A stretch of 64,000 nucleotides of DNA. Source: Terfezia claveryi (Eukaryota > Ascomycota > Pezizomycetes > Pezizales > Pezizaceae). This document shows, one piece after another, positions 42,625 to 54,300 of the stretch (positions are counted from its first letter, which is position 1; the number at the start of each line of letters is the position of its first letter). Position numbers and translations under genes: made by a program. The notes beneath the pieces were generated by a model that saw only the letters and a list, made by a program, of their open reading frames with translations, made no database searches and was not told the origin of the DNA. The DNA lies in the NCBI GenBank assembly GCA_015179025.1, contig WHUX01000075.1, positions 62,001-126,000 on the forward strand. Direction: 5' to 3'.

Positions 42625-45600
42625 TCGTTTACAAGCCGCATGGATGTTGTTCAATAGGACCGCCGCTCCCTTTACATTAACGGTGAGAGAGTTTAGGAGA
42701 ATTCCATTATCCCCAGTTGCCAGTTCCAGAGTAAGTTTAAACTTATAAATAATGCCAATGTTACAGGAAGAACTGACTGACACATTGCAACTCGGACTTT
42801 GGCTAGACATCTTCCAGAAATTGAGAGCTTCTGGCTTCAATGCTGTTAGTATATACTTTTTCTGGGCCTACCACTCCCCAAATCCCGATACCTACGACTT
42901 CGAAATTGGAGCACATGACATTCAGAGGTTTCTTGAAATGCCGTCTCGTTGGACAACGCCCTCCTGAATAGGCTATTCCAGAAGCAGCAGAGGACTAACA
43001 AAACTATCATATAGACCCTTCGATTACGCTAAACAAGCCGGAATCTAGATTATCACTCGTTCCAGGCCCCACATCAACGCTGAAACCACTGCCGGATACC
43101 ACGACCCAAATTGGACTGGAGTGAAGTATATGATTCAAATTTATGAGGCGTTTATGCGGGTATTGTGGTTCCAAGTACACATAATGAGAAGGGTATAGAA
43201 CCAGAGTTGGTGAAGGGTTATTGGAATGTTGGCGGAGGTGTTGATAATTATGGGTTGGATAGTTATCCGAATGGATTTAATTGTACAAATCCGACATGGG
43301 GTTTATGACTGTTAGGTATGTGGATCTAGATTGAGCCTTGAAATATGATCAGAGGATGGGGCTAATATTGAGGCTAGTACGTATTATTCGTGGTTTCAGG
43401 CATAATCCCCAACTCAACCATCGTATATTCGGGAATATCAAGGAGATGCATTTGATCCCTGGGAAGGATATTCGTTTGATAACTATGCAGCAGCCTTGAC
43501 GGGTACAGAGTTTACGGATGTATAACAAAAGGTATGTGGGAATATCTGTTAGGTGCTAGCGAGGCAACACAGGTGCAGAGCGGATCTATAGCTATATGCC
43601 TACTATAGCGGATGGTAATACTCGAAGTGGACAATAGAGTCGCAGAGTGCACTTAGGTAGAAGTGAACGATACGGAGTGAATACTTGCTTGATTCCTAGC
43701 GTTGTCTATATACATGGAAACTCAGGGTAAGACAATGCGCAGGGATATGTTATTCGGCCAATCAGAAGCAAGAGAATACAAGGATTACGGATAGTCAACT
43801 TGACAAAGTAAAATAAATGCGTATGTGTGGACGTAATGTGCTTGCGTGTGTGGATTCGGCTAAATATTATCATTGTGGCGATAGCGGCGTCACTGGATAG
43901 CGGCGATGGCACAGGTATACCGGGTGTGTGTTATAACAGTATATTCTACAAGACGCTGGCATCGCAGAAAGTCTCGTTTATCAACCTCTATGTGGTAAAC
44001 AACGAACAATTTCTACTCTAGGAGTTCTTTAATGAAAGGAAGATACTGATTAATCCAAGTCATTTGGAGGTACAAACTGCGGAAGGGTAGCAGCACCCGT
44101 GGTTTATTCATCCTATGACTACGGTGCTCCATTAACAGAGTCAAGGGTCGTCCGTGATAGGTGCGTCAGACCAAATTTTTGGTGAGCTCTTTTCACTTAC
44201 TCTTCAATAGGCCCTCTTCTTCCCTCGAGTCTCACAAGACCTCCGTAATACTCAAGTCCGCAATGCAACAGATTACACCAATACTTTGGGTTGCACCTCA
44301 AGAATCTTGATACTTCCGTTGGCTTCTACTGGATCACTCATAACACAACGGCATCCACTGTAGTTGTGCCATTCGGTCTGAACGTAGAGACCAGTATTGG
44401 TAATGTCACAATTCCGAATGCCAGGCTCGATGGAAGGAAGAGTAAGAACGTTGTCACAGATTATACATTTGGAGAAGAGACACTTCTATTCTCGATAGCT
44501 GAGGTGTTGATATATCGTAAGTACTCCTTTCGCGAAGGGAATTGGAAATGAAAAGAAACTCATTAATTTCCCCATCTACTAGCTGTCGTGGACAAGAAAC
44601 CCACCCTCGTCTTTTATATTAACACAGGACAAACAGCAAACCTCGCTCTCAAAGGCCTCAAGGGACAACCTACAGTGTACGGTGACCTAGAAGTCACAAC
44701 CTCAACCTTCCAAGACAAGCATTCCCTTATAACGTACATCCAAACCTCCGGCAAGACTGTTCTCCAATTCCGTAATGGCCCTCAGCTCTTGTTCATAGAC
44801 CGCATTACTGGGTGGAACATCTGGGCTCCGTAACTGACTTCCCCCCCCAACACTAAAGCTGACGAACATCTCCTTGTTTATGGCCCTTACCTCGCACGTA
44901 CAGTTGAGCTTAAGAGATTAGCATTTGAACTTACCAGTGACCTGAAACCCACAACGACCGTCGTATTACCGCCCCTCTTCCTCACTATCTCAAGAGGAAC
45001 GGGAAATCTGTCTCGGGAGTCAGCTGGACTAAATATTCTACTCTCACTGCGAAGCTTGCCGGTCCAGGGACATAGAAATTGATCAAATCTCTCCCAGAAA
45101 TTAGTAAGCTGGAATGGAAGTCTTCAGATATTCCCTAGTTGAGCGCCTACCTTGACTCCTGGACTTCGCAAACAAGACTAGCACACTGAAACCAATGCCA
45201 CTGGAATATCTCCCAGTTCTTTGCGCAGATGATTACGGGTACCACAGTGGGATCCAGCTCTACCGAGGAAAATCCAGCATCCCGGAGAGCGGAACTGTGG
45301 GCTGCTGATATTTTTCTTCTGGCCTGGGGCAGAATAAAATCGAAGGGCTGCTTACAAGCACCTAAAAGTGCGAAGATCACGTCAATTAATGGAGATGCAT
45401 TTGGATTAAATATTTGGCTCAATGGGAAATTCCTTGCCTCACATGCTGGCACACCAGCCAATGCCTTCACTATTATGAAGGCCTAGCTTTGCCAATCCCA
45501 CTCTCTTGGAGGAGAATTTATTACTGGTAGTGTTGGATTACATGGGTCATGACCAAAACAACCGTACGAACCATATGGTCCTAGGATTCCCTGTGGAATC

Positions 45601-46010
45601 AGTCATGCCAGCCTTGACTCTGGCTCCTTCGCAGAGTGGAAAATCACCGGCAATTCTGGTGGCGAAACTAACCTCGGCCCCGCCATAGTCTTGGCTGGCA
45701 TCCCCCTTCATTCCCCACTACTTCATGACCTACATCTGTGCCTCAACCGCAGGGGTTAGATTTTTCCGTACTACCTTCCCTCTGAATCTCCCCCAGAATT
45801 ACGAAGTTCCAATGCAACTTGTCTTCCCTACGCCACCTGCTATGTTTATACCAGCGAGGATTACTATCTATGTCAATGGCTATCCGTATGGGAGGTATAT
45901 CCCACATATTGGTCCTCAATATAGGTTCGCAATACCACCAGGGATTATAAATAACCGTGGATAGAATACCAGTGGGTTGAGTTTATGGGCGATGGAAGAA
46001 CAGCGAGCGT
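42625..46010 (+). pseudogene. GH35 beta-galactosidase, heavily broken
   Basis: Pieces of one glycoside hydrolase family 35 protein occur in order. VVQ-stop-DRRSLYINGERV (the stop sits at a family Trp); a probable intron starting GTAAGT near 42732; WLDIFQKLRASGFNAVSIYF; RSRPHINAETTAG, the decayed nucleophile/acid region (family RPGPYINAE); YGLDSYPNGFNCTNP; a GDAFDPWEGYSFDNYAAALT block; GGTNCGRVAAPVVYSSYDYG (family GGTNWG). Then the later domains, ending VNGYPYGRYIPHIGPQ and a LSLWA-like tail near 45985. Many stops and frameshifts occur, and about 500 bp of foreign-looking sequence (about 43530-44040) separates two adjacent motifs. The intact enzyme would be secreted and cleave beta-galactosides; this copy cannot. 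Confidence 0.85.
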
Positions 46011-48326
46011 AGGAGAGGTAAAACTTGAGGCAGTATCGGGGCAAGGGGGTTAAAGGTGGATTCACGTTTGACGGAAAATATTTACGGTCTGGCTGGAGGG
46101 AGGGAGTGAGAGGTAGGTTTGCAGTATATATGTATGTATGGCCTGTGTGATGTAGCTTTCATGTAATCTTGTATGAGAGGGGGAATAGGTGGTTTGCTAC
46201 TCGTCTTTACTTGTTTCGTACTTGTTTTATCTATCAAAGTCACCTCCGCCTGTGTCACTTCCGATAGAATCAGAGAGATTTGGTGGGTACCTAGTGGTAC
46301 AGTATTAAATCCATTGGTTCTATTATGCATTTAGGTATCCATCACGGTGTGGGTAGATGCCTCACATTCTATCATATAGGCAAGTACTATAAGAGTAGAG
46401 CTTAACACATGTAAGGCTTGTAATTACAGCTAGCGATGTCATCCATTGATTCGCTTTCTTTTATTTTACGGACAGTGTTCGGAGATCTACGGAATTTTAC
46501 ATAGCTCCATGCCTATAGTTTTGAGTCTGTATCACTTGAGAAATTCCAAATCTTAGTTAGGTGCTAAAGCTTCTTTCTTTCTACTTTGTAGACAGCATGT
46601 TTCCTTAGAAAATGATTATTGTTACAATAATGGTGGATTTATATGAAGAGGACGAGTCAACAACTTACAGCTAGTCTAAGACGAGTAAAAGCGAGTAAGA
46701 AACTGTTGAGGACCAAATTAATTGCAAGCAGACATTTTTTAAAAAAAAAAGAACAAAGAATTAAGTAAGTAATGGAATGTTTATGAAATAGAACCAGAAT
46801 TCAATCAGTGATAGCCCCTAAAAAATAAGAAATCAAAGTTTACCCTGAGTCCAACAATTGAATGGGAATAGAAAACAGCGCGCCGTGCTTCTAATTTCAT
46901 TTTCTCAGGATACTGGCGGAATGGAACCGCCACGCCACACATGGACCAGAACAGGCCGGGGGCCCCCCTTAAACGCATGGCTCAGGCAATATCGGCAGGG
47001 CTGGCTCCCCAGGTGTTGACGCTACCAACATCCCCAAAGAAAATGGAGACCATGTTGTTATTTCATTGGCCCTAGATATATATGTACTTTACGTATGAAA
47101 TACATCTCATCGGTCACCTTCCTAGGAAGACCTACATCAACCCATCTGGAGGCAGTATTATCAAAGATGGAGAGAGATGAGAAGCAGTGAAGGGCCCTAT
47201 ATGGCGGACTCAAATAATTTCCAGTTTTCACACTTCAGATAATTTCTAATTTTCCATTCTACTCAAATAGAATTTCCTTTTTCTCATTTTTCTCTCCTAT
47301 TCTTCTCTCCATCTCCTTACACATACTTTAACCACCCCCCTTTTACCATATACATAGCATGCGCAGGCTGCAGCAGATTCACTTGCCTAACTCTTCTAAT
47401 CCACCGGGAGTTCCCGGGGGGCGCGTCATACTGTTTTTTTTTTTAAAAAAAAAAAAGAAGAGTTCTGGCATATGCAGTGGCTTCCATTTCCATACATATC
47501 TTTGTAGGTGCATAAACAACTCAGATTATACAATGAATTTAAAATGTAACTTTATCAAAATTTCATGCAAATCTGTTTCCGAGACCCAATCATGATTTAT
47601 TTGTATTTTATGAGGCGATATATCAATATGAGGGTAATTACCACATAGTGAGCACCGTTATAAAGATTTCTTACTAAGTAGTTGCTTATGGGTTTATATT
47701 TGCTTAATGACGACTGCCTGATTGTTGGGAATGACCTGGTTCGTCCACCATAACAGCTTAGCAACTAGTTATGTTCTCAACCTCGAAATATTTACGCCTT
47801 TCCCTTCAATGCTAGACCTACCTCTTAGCTGTCAACGCAAGCATGTTCACTCTTATGCTGCAATCTCACGTAGCTAAAGCCATCTCATTCCTTTTTCCTG
47901 GTATCAAATAACCCGTGATACTTACTAGCTAACAGGATATGTTACACAAAAACTGCAGAAAGATGAACAGAGAATATAGCATGCAAAGATGGTGGAGCAA
48001 TGATATGTCAAAACAAAAATTTAACGAAGCCCGCCTCTGACACAGCACCGAACAGTAAGGCAAATGACAGAACTAATAAAAAACGCCAACAGCAAGACCC
48101 AATGAACGGATAGAGAAGGAGGCGAATGCTAAAATCAACAACAGAGAGTTTTTAACTAAAAACAGACAACAATCATGAGTTCAGTGTGAACAAAGAAATA
48201 ACAAACTATCCCCAATCCCTCAACATATGTACTGTCCCTTAGCCCAGGCCACTTTTTACTGAGAGCCTCATCCCCTTCAATTTCAAACCCGACCGCTCCA
48301 CTTCTCTCTTTCACACTTCTCAATTT
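46011..48326. other. Spacer downstream of the SNT1-like gene
   Basis: AT-rich with a self-complementary T12/A12 tract at 47432-47456. The frame at 47359-47595 has no motif. The right end holds the 3' UTR of the large minus-strand gene. Confidence 0.4.
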
Positions 48327-51300
48327 TCATCTCCTTTCATGCCTCCCGTATCGGCTATCCCTCATATCCCTCATATCCCTCATATCCCTCATATCCCTCA
48401 TATCGCTCATACCTCTCTCATGTCTACTATCATGCCTTTCATGGCCTCTTTGCATCCCCTGATGCTCGTATCCTTCTGGTCCAGGGTACCCCCCATGAGA
48501 TTGCCCCGGTGGTAGTCCTCCCACGTGCCCTTGCGGCGAATAGTGTTGAGGTGGTCCCTGCTGATGCGGCGGTGGTGCTCCCTGTGGATGTCCATGCCCA
48601 TGATGCATTGCATACTGTTGCCCTGACTGTTGTGGGGGAGGGGCTTGTCTCTGTGGATCAGGGTGTGAAGGTGGTGGCCCAGATTCATACCCGCCCCTCT
48701 GTTGTGAATGTGCCACAGGTGGCGGCTGATGTATCTGTACAGGATGTCCCTGGTGTGGCACGGGTTGCTGAGTGTGGTGTGGTGGTAGACCATGGCTCAT
48801 ATGCGATGGATGTGGTCCCTGCTGAAAGTGATGCGGGTTCATCAGGGGTCTCGATTCTTGAGAAGCATGGTGTGGTGGCGGGGGCTGCTGTGGTGGGGGT
48901 TGATGCTGCGGAGGATTCGGTGGTGGTGCGTACGTGCTATTGCTTCTCCCATGGTGGTATGTAGGTGAGTACTGCTCCTGCCTAGCGTGTGACTGCTGCG
49001 AGGACTGCGCATAAATTGGCGGCGGTGGCTGTCTAGGCTGAGGCGGCGGTGGCGGAGTGGGATGTGATGGGAGCCCTTGTGGGGGATAACCTCTCGAGCG
49101 ATCGTTATCTGGATGAGCAGGATTCAAAATTTGTCTAGGGGGGGGGCGATAAGATTCCACACACTGTCCAGATGGTTGATATCCCGCAGATGATAGTGGT
49201 TTAGCATTTGGTGCCAACCCCGGGGAGTGCAGCATCGATGTGTACGACGAGCTGGAGTATGACCCCGGGTGCTGTCTTTGCTCCATCTGCAGTTGTGAAT
49301 CCGACCTTTGCTCTATTCCTTGGTATGGCTGCCGTTCATGTGAACCGTGAACTCTCTCATGAGAAAGAGGTGGAGGGGGAGCCTGGGCTTGTCGGCCATC
49401 ATGTGCAGTATGCGGACGAGAGTGTTCAATGAAAGTTTGCCGCTCTAACCCCAACGGCGACCTCTGATCCAACCTCTGATCCATCCTTTGGTCAATACAC
49501 ACATATCCATGGTGTTCAAGCTGGGGTGGGCGCTGGTCCAAAGGAGAAGAGTGTTGCGACCGAGAGTCCATCGAGGGATGTCCTCGTTGACCAATAGAAG
49601 AGTGTGGCCTCTGCTCATGGATGTGGGGACGTTGCTCGAATGCATAGGAACGCTGCTCCGCAAGGGGCAGAGGTGCCTCCCTCCTAATGGATTGCTGCGG
49701 AGGATATTCTTGCCGCACCTGCGATGGTGTTGGCAGAGGCTTAAGTGTAGGTTGCGCAGCAACGGGAGGAGGAGCTGACTGTGGAGCAGGAATAACAGAT
49801 TTAGAGTATGTGGGCTCCGGATCCGAGTTGAGCAAAGAGGTCAAGGATATTCGCGCCGGCTTCGGTGCTGACGTTGGCGCAGGTTGCGGTTGCGGTTGTG
49901 GTGGTAGCGATTGATGAACAGCCAGTGGAGGCCCCAAAGGTGCCAGTGGATCTAAGCCACGATTTTGCAAAGGTGGAGCAGGGGCATGGATAATCTGCGG
50001 CTTTGGTGTAACGACTGGCCGACCCAACTGTTGCAACGGCGGCGGTCCGGGCATAGATGAATGGTGATGCCCCGCTGCTGAAATCGGACGAGAACCTGGG
50101 ATTCCGGCTGCTCGCTGCTGCTCCTCAGCCACCCGGCGGCTTTCCACTGGCCTTTCCCGCTCTAACCACTCCCGTTTTTCCCGCTCTTGTAATTCCCGCG
50201 GGTCTATATTCGCCGTTCTTTGGCGTTCACGAGGTGCGTCCATTCTATGCTGTTCTCTAGTGTCCTGGTATCCACGTGCCTCGATTTCCTGAACTCTCCT
50301 GTCTATTTCCATCTGCCGCACCTCCATATTTCTCCTCTCAATCTCACGAGCCTGCACCCGATCCCGCTCTTGCTCCTCCCTTTGCCTCTGAATTTCCCTC
50401 TCCCTCTCCATAACCTCTCTCTCTCTCTCTATCTCCCGTTCCCGTTCTCGTTCCCGTTCACGTTCCTGTTCCCGTTCCCGTTCCCGTTCTCGTTCTCGTT
50501 CTCGTTCCCGTTCCCGTTCCCGTTCTCGTTCCCGTTCCCGTTCCCGTTCCCGTTCTCGTTCTCGTTCTCGTTCTCGTTCCCGTTCCCGCTCCCACTCTTG
50601 CTCCTCACTTCGCCGCTGAAGCTCCCGATCCCTCTCCTCCCTTCGCCGCTGAAGCTCCCGCTCCCTCTCCAACCTTTCTTGATACTCATCCAGTGATACT
50701 TGTTGCAAAATATCTCTTGATACAGGCCTCGAATCATGCAAGCTAGGATGTCTAGAATGCCCCGTTCTTGGGCGATCCACCATTGGGTTCTGCGATTGCA
50801 CCATGGCTTGCTGTCCGAGTTTCTGCTGTGCAGAGGACTGAGTCGTGGGTTGGGATCCGTAGAAGCCTTGAGGATGAACCTGTTGTTTGCTATCATGCTG
50901 GGGTATCTGTGATGGAGTCCTCCTATGTGAATGTCCTTCTTGCTTCACACTATATACATCAGCTGAATCCGGAATCTGTCCCTGCTTCCTCGACCTCGGT
51001 GGCTGGGGTTCTGATGGGTGTTGCATTGGGTGCGTGTACAATTCTTGTTGCTGTGGAGGATGTCCAGGAGGGGGTTTACTGAAAAGGTCCTGTACCTGTG
51101 CACCATACCCATATGTCCCGGCTGGCTGGACTACTTGCTGCCTCGGGTATAAATCTCTTTCCCGTTCCCGTCTATCTATTGTAACTGGGCTTTCCGGCAC
51201 CTTCTCCTTGAGCACATGTCCTATTGGCTTCTCGAATCCTTCTTCTCTCTTCCGCTCACGTCCCCTTTCTTCAACTTTCTCTCTCTGCCTCGACGAATTA

Positions 51301-54300
51301 GGTTTCGGGTAGATCTCCTGCTCCTGTGCGATTTGCTGTTGTTGTTGCCTGTGCTGCGGCTTCTGGTGCTGCAATTGTTCTCTTTCGGCCTCTCGAGTCG
51401 AAGAAGGCTTGAAAGTATCCTGGAAAGCACCGATAGGCACGGGGTTGACTTGTTGAGGGGTATGCATTGGGGATTGGTGCATAGATCCCTTTGGTGTCAT
51501 TTGTCCCTGAAGACCCATTGGTGGAGTTGCGGAGCGTGGCTGCTGTTGAGGAAATGGACGTTCCACGGTAATCGCCTTCCTTGAAGAAATAGATTGTACA
51601 CCTGATACTAAAGCTCTCTGTTCGCCAGATACTGATGACACAATGGACGGTAGTACAGGAGACAGTTTGAATGGTGGTGATTGGTCCTGGGCCGGAGGTG
51701 CCGCAGCGATAACCTGATTATGTGGGATCTGTAGAGGCAATTGTTGTTGAGCATAAGTTGACGCCACCACTTGAGTTGCCAGCATATCACTATCGATGTC
51801 CATGGGTACGACTGTCGATGACCGAGAGTGTGGATTTTCATACCGCCTTTTAGGTAAGGCAGTTGGCTTCGGCGGTTCTGGTACCCTTTCGCCAGCAGCA
51901 ATGCTCCGATTAGCTTCATCCGCAGTGATTTTGAACTCAATCCTCCCAGCCTCGAGCTGCCTTGTGTAGTAGTTCTTAACCTGCATGGAGCAAAAATAGT
52001 TAGTGAAGCATTCGGTTAAATGGATTTGAGAACTAACCATTGTAGGGGTCTTGGACGCGAGATGACTAGCAATAGAATTCCAATTCGTTCCATAACTAGC
52101 CAACAACAATGGAAAGTCAGATGCCTCCGGTACTGACCAGTAGCTGCTTGTTTGAGCGATCTGCTTCTCCTTCTTTGACGTAATTTGGCCCATACCTGGA
52201 TCCTGAGAGTCGCGAAGTGCCTGCGCCGGTCCTGCAACCAGAGTTGACGCTTGCGCCTGCCCCCGCTGACTTTGCGTCAAAGCAGTTCCTGGCATGATTG
52301 GTTTGTGATCTCGAGGTGTTCCACTCACAGAATCCTGCTGCTGCATCACATTCACCATCATATATTGTTGATGCTGTTGTTGTTGTACCTGAGCATGTTG
52401 CTGTTGTGCCTGTTGAACTTGTAATTGATCCTGCTGAATTTGTTGCACCTGTTGTGGGTTTGGCTGGATATTATAATGATAAGGTGCGAGGGTTTTCTGA
52501 GGCTGATGCGGAAGTATGGAGATTGGAGCTTGCGTCGGAATAGCACGCTCTTCTAAACCTTTGGTAGTAGCCACACTGGCAAGTCCAGATAGTCCCGCCA
52601 ATGCATTCACGGCATCCGATTCCTTGGCCTCAAGCTCTTCCTTCCTCTTTTCCTCCTTGGTAGTTTTTTCTCGCTCAGCTAACGGAATCGCAGGAGTCCT
52701 TGTTCTCTTCCCTCCTTCTTTCCGTGCGCCGCTGACTCTGACTCTCTTGGGTCCCCTTTCAGCAACTGAATCCTCATCCCCAGTGACAATCGCATTTCCC
52801 GTGACGTTCACTCTGGCATTTCCATTATTACTTCCGCCACCACCACCACCACCTCCGCCACCTCCTCCTCCTCCTTCTCCTCCTCCTCCTCCTCCTCCTC
52901 CTCCTCCTCCTCCTCCTCCTCCTCCTCCTCCTCCTACTACTACTACTACTCCTCCTCCCCCTCCTCCCGCTCCTCCTCCTGCTACACCGGGGCGCTTGCC
53001 GTTTCCCGGCGTCGGTGTAGCTGACTCCGAATCCTCCCTACTGAGGTCTTGTTGCTTCATTACATTGTCCCCACCAAATACTGGTGCTGCTGCCCTTCTT
53101 GGTCTTCCGGTGTCTGTGATTGGGGCGGCAACATCTTCGGAATCAGCGCCTTCATCGTCTTCCCCGGTGACCTTCAACTCAGGTGGGATCGGTGTGCCAG
53201 CAGCCTTCCTTGCAGCGTCCGCATTAATCAGTTTACTCTGCCTTGTCCTTGGTTGCGCTTGTCCATTTGTCCAGGCAGCGTTCCTTGGTTTGGCACCTCT
53301 TCTCTTGCCCCTCCTCGGAACCCTCATCTTCTCCTTATACCCAACACACTTCTTGGTCAGATAGTAATGACGTATACAGTCTTTATAGGTCCTACCGGGG
53401 AGGCCCTCGGCTATCTTCTGCCACTGCTTGGGTGTTTGCATGTATCGCTCGGTAAATGATTGTTGCTCCACCTCGGTCCAATCATCAGAGGGTACCAAAG
53501 TCCCAAAGTAGATTCTTCTATCGTGGTCATCCGTCACGAGATTAGAATTGTCCTGGAAAGTCCCCAGTCTCTTTTCCAAAGGATCCAGGATCATATCTGG
53601 AATGACCGCCTCTGTAGCGCTCTTCTCCCTCCTCACCTTGTCAGCCTGTGCTTGTGCGTCTTGGTCACTGAGAATCTGGATGACGGCCTCCATCTCTGCT
53701 TCACTGTGGACAATATCAGTAGGTGCGGCATTCCTTCCTCCCCTTCTTCCAGTAGTCGTTGTGGCAGCAGAAATTTCGATGGCAGAAATTGCATTAACCA
53801 GGGAATGTGATGTGTCTGGCTCCACAGCTTCTGCTGCAGTACCAGGCTTCTTCTTCCCTTGTTCTTCATTCTCAAGCTTCCTCAGCCCCTTGAGGTAAGG
53901 CTCATACCTATCAACATATTCTTCCTTCAATTTTTGCTCCTTCTCATAGACGAATCTAGCATTGTCTTGCATAATAGTGAGGAGGATTGGCTTCAACTGG
54001 CCATGAGCTTCGTTCGCCTTCTGAAAGATCGCATAATCCTTAGGCTCCCTCGTAGGAAGGTGGAATGGAGGCGCCTCACCATCTGCCAAGGGAGGGGGCC
54101 CCATGAATTTGCCAATGACAAATGATATTGGTGACCCTATAGACTGAATAGAGTGAGAACTGGCTTCTCCATCATCATCATACACATAGCCATCATCGTC
54201 CTCAAATTCTCCATCAGCATCGGCTTCCCGATCCTCTTCCGCATCATGCTCCTCGGCAGGCTCTGTCAGAGTAGGAATTACTACTGGAATGTAACTTGTC

